Origin: a virus
Direction: 5' to 3' (one strand)
DNA: 63,911 nt
Virus record (IMG/VR): IMGVR_UViG_3300021437_000017
Location: 1-63,911 of that record
In this document: positions 1-7,871 of the stretch, in pieces
Numbering within the stretch: the first letter of the stretch is position 1
How the letters are laid out: every line of letters starts with the position of its first letter
The notes under the pieces: model-generated
What the model was told of the DNA's origin: nothing
Database searches by the model: none
The model's input: only the letters and a program-made list of their open reading frames with translations
Program-made: the position numbers and the translations under genes

Positions 1-134
1 CTGTGCATGTTCATTGACCGCAAGGAAATCAGAACAGGACCGCTCACCAATCTCACTGATGAACAACTTATTGAACTCACTGCCGCCCTCGATGCGGGAC
101 TCCCCCCCGGCGCGATTGGCGTTTTTGGCCAAAC
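1..134. repeat. Left copy of terminal direct repeat (circular overlap)
   Basis: These 134 bases recur at the right end of the window with a single mismatch (t at 122, c at 63899). A reading frame runs continuously from the right end into this copy and gives a normal small terminase. This is the mark of a circular or circularly permuted genome written out with an overlap. A genuine short terminal repeat is possible but less likely, because it would cut through a gene. Confidence 0.9.
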
Positions 135-192
135 AGGAAATCGCACGCAGGATCAAGGAAAACCGGCTGAGGTATTACCGGCCATACACTAA
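1..192 (+). CDS. terS: Terminase small subunit, C-terminal part (continues from 63349)
   Basis: This is the 3' part of the gene that begins at 63349; the frame is open from base 1 and stops at 192. Joined over the 134-bp overlap the protein is about 250 residues. The last 35 or so residues look poorly conserved because the same DNA is already coding for the large terminase in another frame. Small terminases recognise packaging sites and bring DNA to the large subunit. Confidence 0.7.
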   Translation: MCMFIDRKEIRTGPLTNLTDEQLIELTAALDAGLPPGAIGVFGQTGNRTQDQGKPAEVLPAIH

Positions 193-2572
193 GCAGCGCG
201 AGTTTCACGCTGCCGGGAAGACGTTTCGAGAACGCCTCCTGATGGCGGGGAACCAAGGACACCCCCTTTGGTTCAAGGTGATTACTCCATCTGGTCCGCG
301 CCCAATACGTGATTTACGCCCCGGCGATGAAATTTTTGCTGGCGATGGCTCGATTACACAAATAACGAGCATCATACCTCTTGGTGAACGGCAGATATAT
401 AACGTGGCATTTGATGGCGGAAACATCGTCGTCCCATGTACCGATGATCATCTCTGGATGGTCCGTTCTGCGCAACGGAAGCGTTGGTCAATAGAAAATA
501 CGCTGCAGGTTGCGGCAAGAAAGATGAAACCGCGCACCCCGGCATGTGGTGCGTTGCGATTGCCTGAACGAGACTTGCCGCTAGATCCATACTTACTTGG
601 AGTGCTACTGGGAGACGGGTCATTTTGCAATACTTACGTACAGGTTTCTAGCTTGGACGTAGAACTGTTGCGGCATATTCAAACAGTACTGCCAGATGGT
701 TGCGAACTGAAAAAACGAAAAGGAGCGCGTTCGACAGATTGGAATATTAGCACTCTATCCAAAGGTAGGGGCCGTCGCAATCCGGTGATGGAACGGCTTG
801 AGTTATTGGGGTTGCGTGGATTGAAAAGCGCGCAAAAGTATGTTCCTTTTATATATTTGATGTCGAGCGCAACACAACGCCTTGGAATATTGCGCGGATT
901 AATGGATACGGATGGCTACGCTCAAAAGCGTGGCAACAGTGTTCGCAATGTTTTTACAACCACATCAGAACAATTGGCGTCCGATGTGGCATTTCTATGC
1001 AGGTCTCTTGGTGGGCAGTCTCGCATCAACAAAAGGTCTAGACTCACATATAAGAATCCGAAAACCGGGGAACGTGCCCCGTGTTTGGATTCTTATTATG
1101 TAGCCGTGCGTTTGAACACTGAGGTGTTTGAACTCGCCAGAAAACGTAAAAAGTTCGTTAGCAATCGTAAGACAGATACGCTTGATCATATATGGGAAGA
1201 TGTTGAGCTTTGTGGCACCCACGACGCTGCGTGCATTTCTGTTGCTCATCCATCTCGACTTTATATTTGCGATGGATTCATAGTTACGCATAATTGTGGG
1301 AAAACTCTTGCTGGCGGCAACGAGCATTCGATGCACGCCACGGGAGAGTATCCGGATTGGTGGGATGGCCGGGTATTCAGCCGTCCGATCATGAGCTGGG
1401 CCGCGGGCGTCACTTCAGAGTTGACGCGCGATGGCGTGCAGCGTTTTCTCATGGGACGCTTCAATGAACTCGGAACTGGCACGATTCCGAAATGGAGAAT
1501 CCGCGACCACACCATGAAGCGCGGCGTGGCTGGAGCGGTGGATACCCTTTACGTCAGGTGGGGTGGTGGTGGTGATGTTTCGGTTGGGGATTCGACTATC
1601 CAGTTCAAAAGTTATGACCAGGGACGCGAGAAGTTCCAACAGGAATCCCTCGACGTTTTATGGTTCGACGAAGAGCCGGAATACGAGATCTACTCAGAGG
1701 GCCTGACGCGCACTAACGCCACGGGCGGTATGGTGTTCATGACTTTCACCCCGTTGCAGGGCATGACGCAGACTGTCATGCGGTTCACGAACGAGAAACG
1801 CGCAGGAACCCATGTCACACATATGACGATTGACGATGCCGACCACTTCAGCGCCGAACAGAAGCAGGTCATCATCTCAAGTTATCCGGCACACGAACAG
1901 GACGCGCGTATCAAGGGTGTGCCGATGCTTGGAAGCGGCCGCGTCTTTCCGGTCATTGAGGACTCGATTCGCATCGACCCGATTCCGTTACCGCCGCACT
2001 GGCCAAAACTTGCGGCGATGGACTTTGGATACGATCACCCGACAGCAATCGTATGGATCGCATGGGACCGCGACACGGATACGGTCTACGTTTACGACTG
2101 TTATCGCATGAGAGAGGCGCTGGTGCCGATTCACGCTGCTGTGTTGATTGGCAAAGGGCAGTGGATACCGGTGGCGTGGCCGCACGATGGCAACAACGAC
2201 ACGGCGATTGGCCCGCAATTGGCGAAGCAGTATCGCGATGCGGGCGTTAACATGCTCGATCAGCACGCGCAGTATGATGAGACAGGCGGCGGCACCGCAG
2301 AGAATACCAAGACCTCGCGGATTTCCGTAGAGGCCGGAGTTGCCGATATGCTGACAAGGATGCGCGCTTCCCGCTTCAAGGTCTTTTCCCATCTCAACGA
2401 TTGGTTCGAGGAGTTTCGCATGTATCACCGCAAAGACGGCAAGATCGTGAAGCTCGCAGATGATTTACTTTCGGCCACCCGCTATAGTGTAATGTCGCTG
2501 CGGTTCGCCGAGACTGAGGGGTCCGAAATCCATCTTTCGTCAACCCGTGAAGTGAACTGGCGCACGGTATGA
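59..2572 (+). CDS. terL: Terminase large subunit, interrupted by an intein
   Basis: This is the DNA packaging ATPase and nuclease. The N-extein ends MAGNQ and the C-extein begins CGKT, so splicing rebuilds a Walker A motif, AGNQCGKT. Walker B is LWFDEEP. A nuclease-domain aspartate lies in AAMDFGYDHPTA. Without the 346-residue intein the protein is about 490 residues, normal for the family. The start is uncertain: ATG 59 overlaps terS by 134 bp, ATG 92 by 101 bp, and neither has a clear ribosome site; an upstream TTG at 14 is less likely. The stop overlaps the portal start as ATGA. Confidence 0.92.
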   Translation: MNNLLNSLPPSMRDSPPARLAFLAKQEIARRIKENRLRYYRPYTKQREFHAAGKTFRERLLMAGNQGHPLWFKVITPSGPRPIRDLRPGDEIFAGDGSITQITSIIPLGERQIYNVAFDGGNIVVPCTDDHLWMVRSAQRKRWSIENTLQVAARKMKPRTPACGALRLPERDLPLDPYLLGVLLGDGSFCNTYVQVSSLDVELLRHIQTVLPDGCELKKRKGARSTDWNISTLSKGRGRRNPVMERLELLGLRGLKSAQKYVPFIYLMSSATQRLGILRGLMDTDGYAQKRGNSVRNVFTTTSEQLASDVAFLCRSLGGQSRINKRSRLTYKNPKTGERAPCLDSYYVAVRLNTEVFELARKRKKFVSNRKTDTLDHIWEDVELCGTHDAACISVAHPSRLYICDGFIVTHNCGKTLAGGNEHSMHATGEYPDWWDGRVFSRPIMSWAAGVTSELTRDGVQRFLMGRFNELGTGTIPKWRIRDHTMKRGVAGAVDTLYVRWGGGGDVSVGDSTIQFKSYDQGREKFQQESLDVLWFDEEPEYEIYSEGLTRTNATGGMVFMTFTPLQGMTQTVMRFTNEKRAGTHVTHMTIDDADHFSAEQKQVIISSYPAHEQDARIKGVPMLGSGRVFPVIEDSIRIDPIPLPPHWPKLAAMDFGYDHPTAIVWIAWDRDTDTVYVYDCYRMREALVPIHAAVLIGKGQWIPVAWPHDGNNDTAIGPQLAKQYRDAGVNMLDQHAQYDETGGGTAENTKTSRISVEAGVADMLTRMRASRFKVFSHLNDWFEEFRMYHRKDGKIVKLADDLLSATRYSVMSLRFAETEGSEIHLSSTREVNWRTV
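257..1294 (+). mobile_element. Class 3 intein with LAGLIDADG homing endonuclease, in the TerL Walker A
   Basis: This in-frame insert of 346 residues begins with Gly, not the Cys, Ser or Ala used by class 1 and 2 inteins, and ends VTHN before Cys+1. It has the tripartite signature of class 3 inteins: Trp67 in block B (DDHLW), Cys326 in block F (ACISV) and Thr344 in block G (VTHN). In that class the internal Cys makes the first nucleophilic attack. Two LAGLIDADG motifs lie between, LLGVLLGDGS and LRGLMDTDG, so the homing endonuclease looks intact. The insertion point is the ATP-binding loop, the most conserved part of the host protein and a typical homing site. Confidence 0.9.
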
Positions 2573-4722
2573 GCATCGCGCAGTATTCTGACGACCGGAT
2601 TCCGCAAGAACAACAGCAACTACAAAATCCACTTACGAATGGCGCGGTAAATTCGTCTACAAATGGATCTCCCAATGCTGGTCTTGCTATAGATAAGTTG
2701 GATAAATTTCTATACGAAATAAGGCTTCAGCCAATGTGGCGGCGTGAAGCTGATATAGACGCGGAATATTACGATTCGAATCAATTAAGCCACGATGTTC
2801 TCGACGACATGCAACGCCTCGGCATGGCGCCGCTCATCCGCAACCTGATTCGCCCGACAATTGATGTCGCGCTTGGGATGGAAGCCAAGACGCGAACCGA
2901 TTGGAAGGTGCAGGGCAATCGGGATGAAGATCAGGACATGGCCGATGCGATGTCGGGAAAGCTGAAGGAAGCGGAAACCGAATCGCGCGCTGACCGTGCC
3001 TGTTCGGATGCCTATGCGGGCCAGATGAAAACGGGGATTGCTTGGGTTGAAGTATCGCGAGAACTCGATCCATTCAAGTATCCCTACCATGTCGGATATG
3101 TTTCACGCCGCGAAATATTTTGGGACTGGAGAGCCAAACAGCCGGACCTGTCGGACGCTCGTTATTTGGTGCGCCGCCGTTGGCAGGACGTTGACGTTCT
3201 GGAACTGATGTTTCCTGATGACATTGATTTGATTCAGGGGCTCGGTTGGTCGAAGGCGAACTGGGATACTCCGCTCACAGACTTTCCGGCCGTCATGGGC
3301 CGGACGTGGCTCTATGAGCGCGACGTGACGATCCCCGAATCCGACTGGCGGGACTCTACCCGCAAGCGGCTTTGTCTATACGAAGTCTGGTATCGCGTGT
3401 GGCAGCGCGGTTTCGTGATTCGCACGCCAGATGGTCGCACGGTTGAGGTTGATCTTGAGAATCCTCGACATGCGCAAGCGGTTGCCTCCGGCGTGGTGGA
3501 ACCGGTGCCCGCGTTGTTTCCGAAGATGCGCCTGTCGTGGTGGATAGGCCCGCACCGCATTGCTGATATGCCGACGCCTTACAAGCATTCCGATTTCCCC
3601 TACATTCCGTTCTGGGGCTATCGGGAAGACCTGACGCAGATCCCCTACGGCCTGATTCGCTCGATGCGCTCGCCGCAGGATGAGATCAACGCGCGGCTCT
3701 CGAAGATGATGTGGTTGATGTCGGCCAAGCGCACGATCATGGACGCAACCCAGGTCACCGACATTGACGAGTACCGCCGCGAGATAGCGCGGCCAGATGC
3801 GACCATCATCCTGAACAAGAATCGCCGGTCTGAAAGTGCTGGTGGAATCTTCAAGGTTGATGACCAGATGGAGTTGTCGCAGCAACAGTTCATGGTCATG
3901 AAAGATGCAACCGAGGCTATCCAGAAAACGGCCGGAGTCTACCAGTCCATGTTGGGCGACAAGCAACCGGGAGGCGCGAATTCCGGTATCGCGATCAACA
4001 GCTTGGTCGAGCAGGGCACGACAACGCTTGCCGAGATCAACGACAACTATCGATACGCGCGTAGACTGGTCGGGCAGCATTTGATCGAACTCATCGTCGA
4101 GGACATGGGTTCGGAACCGCAGGTCGTCAATGTCAACGAGAAGTTTGGTGCCAGAAAAAAGGCTGTTGCCATCAATTCTCCGGCGACGAAAAACGGCGTG
4201 CAGATTCTCGACAACGATGTGCAAAGGGCGTTGCTCAAGGTCGCGTTGGAAGACGTGCCCAGCACTCCGACTTATCGCGCACAGCAATTCATGTTCCTGT
4301 CAGAGTTGACGAAATCCTTACCGCCGCAGATTCAGGCGTTCGTTGTTCCATTCATTCTGGAAGCGAGCGAAATGCCGCATCGTCGCGAAGTGGCCGATCA
4401 GGTCAGGAAGTCTCTCGGTATCGACAGTGGCGCGCAGGATCAGACGTTTACCAAGGATCAGGTCGCGCAGATCGTGCAGCAGAAGATCGAGGAATTCAAG
4501 CAGCAATCCGTCATCGGGCTGAAGTCGAAAGAGGTCGATATCAAGGCGGCCGGATTGAAGATTGCCGAGAAGGACGCCGAGACGCGGCGCTTAATCGCGG
4601 ACGCAACGGTCAAGGAAAAGGTGGCGAACACTGATCTCGCCGTGCTTGATACGCTACTCACGCATGACGCTGCGTTGGATCAGAATCGCGGCAAGCAAAT
4701 TGCCAATGAATTAGCGGCATGA
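2569..4722 (+). CDS. Portal protein, P22 type
   Basis: This 717-residue protein would form the dodecameric head vertex through which DNA passes. Its length matches P22-type portals (about 725), not the shorter T7 or HK97 types. The region around residues 60-190, with LIRPTIDVALGMEAKTRTDW and a downstream GIAWVEV, follows that family. The C-terminal 130 residues are rich in Lys, Glu and Gln and are likely a helical barrel. It follows terL with a 4-nt ATGA overlap and is followed by another ATGA overlap, so it is translationally coupled on both sides. Confidence 0.87.
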   Translation: MSIAQYSDDRIPQEQQQLQNPLTNGAVNSSTNGSPNAGLAIDKLDKFLYEIRLQPMWRREADIDAEYYDSNQLSHDVLDDMQRLGMAPLIRNLIRPTIDVALGMEAKTRTDWKVQGNRDEDQDMADAMSGKLKEAETESRADRACSDAYAGQMKTGIAWVEVSRELDPFKYPYHVGYVSRREIFWDWRAKQPDLSDARYLVRRRWQDVDVLELMFPDDIDLIQGLGWSKANWDTPLTDFPAVMGRTWLYERDVTIPESDWRDSTRKRLCLYEVWYRVWQRGFVIRTPDGRTVEVDLENPRHAQAVASGVVEPVPALFPKMRLSWWIGPHRIADMPTPYKHSDFPYIPFWGYREDLTQIPYGLIRSMRSPQDEINARLSKMMWLMSAKRTIMDATQVTDIDEYRREIARPDATIILNKNRRSESAGGIFKVDDQMELSQQQFMVMKDATEAIQKTAGVYQSMLGDKQPGGANSGIAINSLVEQGTTTLAEINDNYRYARRLVGQHLIELIVEDMGSEPQVVNVNEKFGARKKAVAINSPATKNGVQILDNDVQRALLKVALEDVPSTPTYRAQQFMFLSELTKSLPPQIQAFVVPFILEASEMPHRREVADQVRKSLGIDSGAQDQTFTKDQVAQIVQQKIEEFKQQSVIGLKSKEVDIKAAGLKIAEKDAETRRLIADATVKEKVANTDLAVLDTLLTHDAALDQNRGKQIANELAA

Positions 4723-5408
4723 ATGCCGTTGTTCACCGTGAAGACGGGGTGATACTGGTCGCGGCACAGGGTTACTACGATCTCAGTTTCAGCGGCAGGA
4801 TGTATTGCGGCTATTACGTCGATGAAGATTTCAAAAAATTGTTGCCGGTAGACATGACGATAACCAGTCTGAGCGCCGAGCGTTTTTGGATGCTTTACCT
4901 GTGGGCAAAACAATGCTTGGCTCTTGACGGATGTTTCATCGAGTGCGGCGTTGCAAAAGGAGGCAGCGCGAAGTTTCTGGCTGGCGCTATGCAGGGCTCC
5001 GGGAAACTGCTGCACCTGTTCGATACGTTTTGCGGAATGCCGAAAACCGACCCGGATTGGGACGTTCACCGGGCCGGAGAGTTTTCCGATACGAGCGTCA
5101 ACGAGGTCCGCGAATATGTCGGTCATTCCGACTACGTGCGGATTCACGAGGGTTTTATCCCGGACACGCTCACCGACATAGAAACTCCAATTGCATTTGC
5201 GCATGTTGACGTTGATATCAAGCAGTCAATGAAAGACTGTTGCGAGTTCATCTACCCAAGATTAACGCAAGGCGGGGTGATGGTCATAGACGATTATGGA
5301 CAGGCGACATGCCCCGGCGCTAGAAAAGCCGTTGACGATTATTTTGTTGGAAAGCGATCTGTCCCGATTTCACTTTTAACCAATCAAGCCATTGTTGTGA
5401 AGATATGA
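4719..5408 (+). CDS. TylF/MycF-family sugar O-methyltransferase
   Basis: This 229-residue SAM-dependent methyltransferase resembles the macrocin O-methyltransferase (TylF/MycF) family, which methylates sugar hydroxyls. Visible family features are FIECGVAKGGSA (SAM-binding loop), LFDTFCGMP, FAHVDVDIKQS (metal and acidic residues) and GGVMVIDDYG. It is not a virion gene, yet it sits inside the late operon between portal and capsid genes, coupled by ATGA overlaps to both neighbours. With the next gene it forms a glycan-modifying cargo pair. The exact acceptor cannot be read from sequence. Confidence 0.8.
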   Translation: MNAVVHREDGVILVAAQGYYDLSFSGRMYCGYYVDEDFKKLLPVDMTITSLSAERFWMLYLWAKQCLALDGCFIECGVAKGGSAKFLAGAMQGSGKLLHLFDTFCGMPKTDPDWDVHRAGEFSDTSVNEVREYVGHSDYVRIHEGFIPDTLTDIETPIAFAHVDVDIKQSMKDCCEFIYPRLTQGGVMVIDDYGQATCPGARKAVDDYFVGKRSVPISLLTNQAIVVKI

Positions 5409-6889
5409 CCGATTTTGCGCGCGCAGTGAAATGGGATTGCCTTCCCTACATGGTTGGCGAGGGGCTGGACATCGGGTGCGGCGACTCAAGATTCTTCGAT
5501 TGGGCGGTCGGCGTAGATATCAAGCCAGGCTCCAGCACCAAAGGCCCGAATCAACTTCGGGACGCGCGAAAACTCGAAGGCTATTTTGCCAGCGAGTCGC
5601 AGGGCTTCATTTTTTCAAGCTACCTGCTGAACGAGCTTGATGACTGGTCAGGCGTTTTGTCGTCGTGGTGGAAATTGCTCAGGCCGGACGGCTACTTGAT
5701 TTTGTTTCTTCCGGTGGTCGAAGCAAAGGAAGGCCAGAAAGAATGCGGCCCGAAACTCGTCGTCGATGCGATGCAAGGCTGCAAGCCATGGCAGTTCGTC
5801 GAGGCGCGCATCAATGGGGACGCTTTCTTTCACGTCTATCGCAAATGCGATAAACCGACTGATCTGACCGTCGTCGATCCAGACAAGATTTGCGCGGTAG
5901 TGAAGCTCGGGGCGCATGGCGACGCTTTGTGGGCGTCCAGTATTTTCCCGCACCTGAAGGAACAGGGTTATTACACGCTGCTCTATTGTCAGGAGACGAC
6001 GGAAGAAGTGTTGAGGCATGACCCGCACATCGACAGAATTATCCGGTTCGAGTCGCGCCTGCCGATGGGGGAACTCGGAGAAATGTTTGCGTGGATGGAG
6101 CGCAAGTACAAGAATTCCCGTATTCTGATCGAGTGCGTTGAAGGAACACTGCTGCCATCCCCGGCGAAGATTCAGTATCACTTCCCGAAAGAGATGCGGC
6201 ACAAGTTGATGAACTTCAACTACGTCGAGATGCACCACATGCAGGCCCAGGTCCCCATGGAGCCGCGTGTCAAATTCTACCCCAACGACGAGGAAATGGC
6301 GTGGGCGAACGAGATGAGGAATAGGTTGCAGCCATACGTGGTTGTCATCGTTCCCAATGGGTCAAGCGTGAGCAAGATGTGGCCGTATGCAGGCGACTTC
6401 GCGCGGCGTCTATTGGCGAAGCGCGAGGACGTGTCTGTCGTGATGTTGGGCGATGAGCGTGGCTGCAATTTCGACGAGCATGAACGATTCCTGAAAATCG
6501 GTCTTGCTTGGGATGTCAGAAAGGCCATGACGTTTTGCCAGTTAGCGAATGTCGTGATCGGGCAGGAAACGGGACTCCTTAACTGCGTGTCTCACGAGCC
6601 CGAAGTCCGCAAGGTCGCGTTGATGAGCCATTCTTCCCAAGAAAACTTGACTAGAGATTGGCCTAATACAGTGACACTACGAGAGTTTCCGGAGTGTGCC
6701 GGGGCGTCCGGCTGTCATCGACTTCACTACGATTGGCAGTACTGCTTCAAGGATTCTGTGACTGGCGCCGCGAAGTGTCAGGCGATGATCAGCGTGACGA
6801 AAGTCATGCGGGCAATTGAACCGGTATTTGGAGAAGTGGCGAATCTAATTCTGGACAAGGAAGACGTGCAGAAACTGCACGTCGCGTAA
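5405..6889 (+). CDS. Fusion of SAM methyltransferase and GT9 heptosyltransferase-like domain
   Basis: The protein has 494 residues in two parts. Residues 1-150 are a class I methyltransferase with LDIGCGDSRFFDWAVGVDI as SAM-binding motif. Residues 160-480 resemble glycosyltransferase family 9, the ADP-heptose:LPS heptosyltransferases: AVVKLGAHGDALWASSIFPHL at the N-terminus and IVPNGSSVSKMWPY with a later IGQETGLLN in the donor-binding half. This would transfer, and perhaps also methylate, a heptose-type sugar. The phage also encodes heptose activation enzymes on the other strand near 39000, so donor and transferase can be matched. The C-terminus has several Cys residues of unknown role. Confidence 0.75.
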   Translation: MTDFARAVKWDCLPYMVGEGLDIGCGDSRFFDWAVGVDIKPGSSTKGPNQLRDARKLEGYFASESQGFIFSSYLLNELDDWSGVLSSWWKLLRPDGYLILFLPVVEAKEGQKECGPKLVVDAMQGCKPWQFVEARINGDAFFHVYRKCDKPTDLTVVDPDKICAVVKLGAHGDALWASSIFPHLKEQGYYTLLYCQETTEEVLRHDPHIDRIIRFESRLPMGELGEMFAWMERKYKNSRILIECVEGTLLPSPAKIQYHFPKEMRHKLMNFNYVEMHHMQAQVPMEPRVKFYPNDEEMAWANEMRNRLQPYVVVIVPNGSSVSKMWPYAGDFARRLLAKREDVSVVMLGDERGCNFDEHERFLKIGLAWDVRKAMTFCQLANVVIGQETGLLNCVSHEPEVRKVALMSHSSQENLTRDWPNTVTLREFPECAGASGCHRLHYDWQYCFKDSVTGAAKCQAMISVTKVMRAIEPVFGEVANLILDKEDVQKLHVA

Positions 6890-6894
6890 TTTAG

Positions 6895-6969
6895 CGCGGA
6901 GTGGCGCAGCAGCAGCGCGGGTGGCTCATAACCATCAGGTCACGAGTGCAATTCTCGTCTCCGCAACCA
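6895..6969 (+). tRNA. Initiator-like tRNA-fMet (CAU), divergent, CCA encoded
   Basis: This folds as a full cloverleaf with anticodon CAT in loop CTCATAA, as in tRNA-fMet. Acceptor pairs 2-7 are intact, and pair 1-72 is C x A, the mismatch that defines bacterial initiators. The anticodon stem ends with two of the usual three G-C pairs (30-40 and 31-39; 29-41 is T-A). Odd points are a 7-nt D loop without G18-G19, T loop TGCAATT instead of TTCAAAT, and C11-G24 as in elongators. CCA is encoded. It lies six bases after the preceding stop codon. Confidence 0.85.
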
Positions 6970-7005
6970 GTTTTTCGCAAGCCGCGCGATACAGGCTAAC
7001 AGGTG

Positions 7006-7029
7006 GCCGCTCATTGGGCGGCTTTTTTT
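7006..7029 (+). terminator. Intrinsic terminator after the tRNA
   Basis: The stem GCCGC/GCGGC with a 7-nt loop is followed by seven T residues. It closes the cargo block 4719-7029 inside the late operon. Downstream capsid genes would need read-through, consistent with an antiterminated late transcript, or their own promoter. None is obvious. Confidence 0.7.
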
Positions 7030-7053
7030 ATGGGCTAACTTAGGAGAATAATT

Positions 7054-7416
7054 ATGAGCTTTGGCCCAGACAAAGTTGTATTCCCGTTCGACTTGTATAG
7101 CGGGACCGGCACCTCGATTACTTCGACGGGAGCCGGAGCCGCGGTCATGCTTCCTCCGGGAAAGAAAGTCATACAGGTGGCGATGCCCGGCACTTCCACG
7201 ATGACCGTCAAGATTCAGAACAGCCTTGACGGCACAACGTGGTTCGATGTCACCTCGTCAACTGTAGCGACTCAAAACGTCGCGCAAGGCGCGGTATTGG
7301 CCGAGATCGACTCCTACATCCCGAAGTGGCGCGTGAATGTCACATCATTCACGGCGCTTGGGGTCGGCACCAACTGCGCACAAATTGCGGCGTTGTTGCA
7401 AACTCCACAAGCGTAA
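7054..7416 (+). CDS. Small structural protein, beta-rich, unknown
   Basis: This 120-residue protein precedes the scaffold and capsid genes and has a good ribosome site (taggagaa). It contains VKIQNSLDGTTWFDV, a beta-sandwich signature also hinted at in the 112-residue product at 40797 (VQVSNDNVAWLAYG), so the two may be distant relatives. It is likely a head decoration or accessory virion protein, judging by position; I do not recognise the family. Confidence 0.65.
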   Translation: MSFGPDKVVFPFDLYSGTGTSITSTGAGAAVMLPPGKKVIQVAMPGTSTMTVKIQNSLDGTTWFDVTSSTVATQNVAQGAVLAEIDSYIPKWRVNVTSFTALGVGTNCAQIAALLQTPQA

Positions 7417-7427
7417 AGGGGCCTATC

Positions 7428-7799
7428 ATGGGACTCCTGAGAGCTTGCGTCATTACGGAGCAAACGGCAGGACAACTGAATGCCGTGCAGGTCGATACGG
7501 CTGTCTACGGGACGTCAGCAGGCGCCCTAACAATCCGTTCCGGAAGAGAAGCCAAGACGTACATCATCGCCGGCACTCAAACATCTTCGTTGACAACGGT
7601 CGTGCTTGACCTGTTCAACGCGGCTGCTGGCGATACGATGACTGTCAAGAAGTACACCACTGCCGTCATAGGCACTGGCGCCGCGCAACTCAATGTAGTC
7701 AGCGGCTCCGCCGCTGGGGCGATTGTCGGCGCGATCCAAGTAGGGACTGCTGCACCGAATCAGGTTGATGCCTTTTTCGATGGAGTGCAGTGGCGGTAA
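7428..7799 (+). CDS. Small structural protein, unknown
   Basis: This 123-residue protein is rich in Ala, Gly, Thr and Val and starts at MGLLRACVITEQ. An upstream in-frame extension would overlap the preceding gene by over 150 bases and is less likely. The composition suits a beta-structured head or decoration protein. It lies between another small structural gene and the scaffold gene. The 70-nt gap downstream holds only a weak hairpin (GCCC/GGGC at about 7809-7823) before a T run. Confidence 0.6.
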   Translation: MGLLRACVITEQTAGQLNAVQVDTAVYGTSAGALTIRSGREAKTYIIAGTQTSSLTTVVLDLFNAAAGDTMTVKKYTTAVIGTGAAQLNVVSGSAAGAIVGAIQVGTAAPNQVDAFFDGVQWR

Positions 7800-7871
7800 T
7801 TCGATTCGCCCGCGATAAGGGCTGAGAGTTTTTAAACCTTCGCATCCAATGCGACAAATGGAGAAACCAGC

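Noticed and set aside
14-58. TTG at 14 as the terL start
   Set aside because: It gives the longest frame but is a weak start codon without a ribosome site and enlarges the overlap with terS; ATG 59 or 92 is more likely.
3376-4287. 303-codon frame on the - strand of the portal gene
   Set aside because: It is the antisense shadow of a clear portal protein, rich in Arg, His and Leu, with no start signal.
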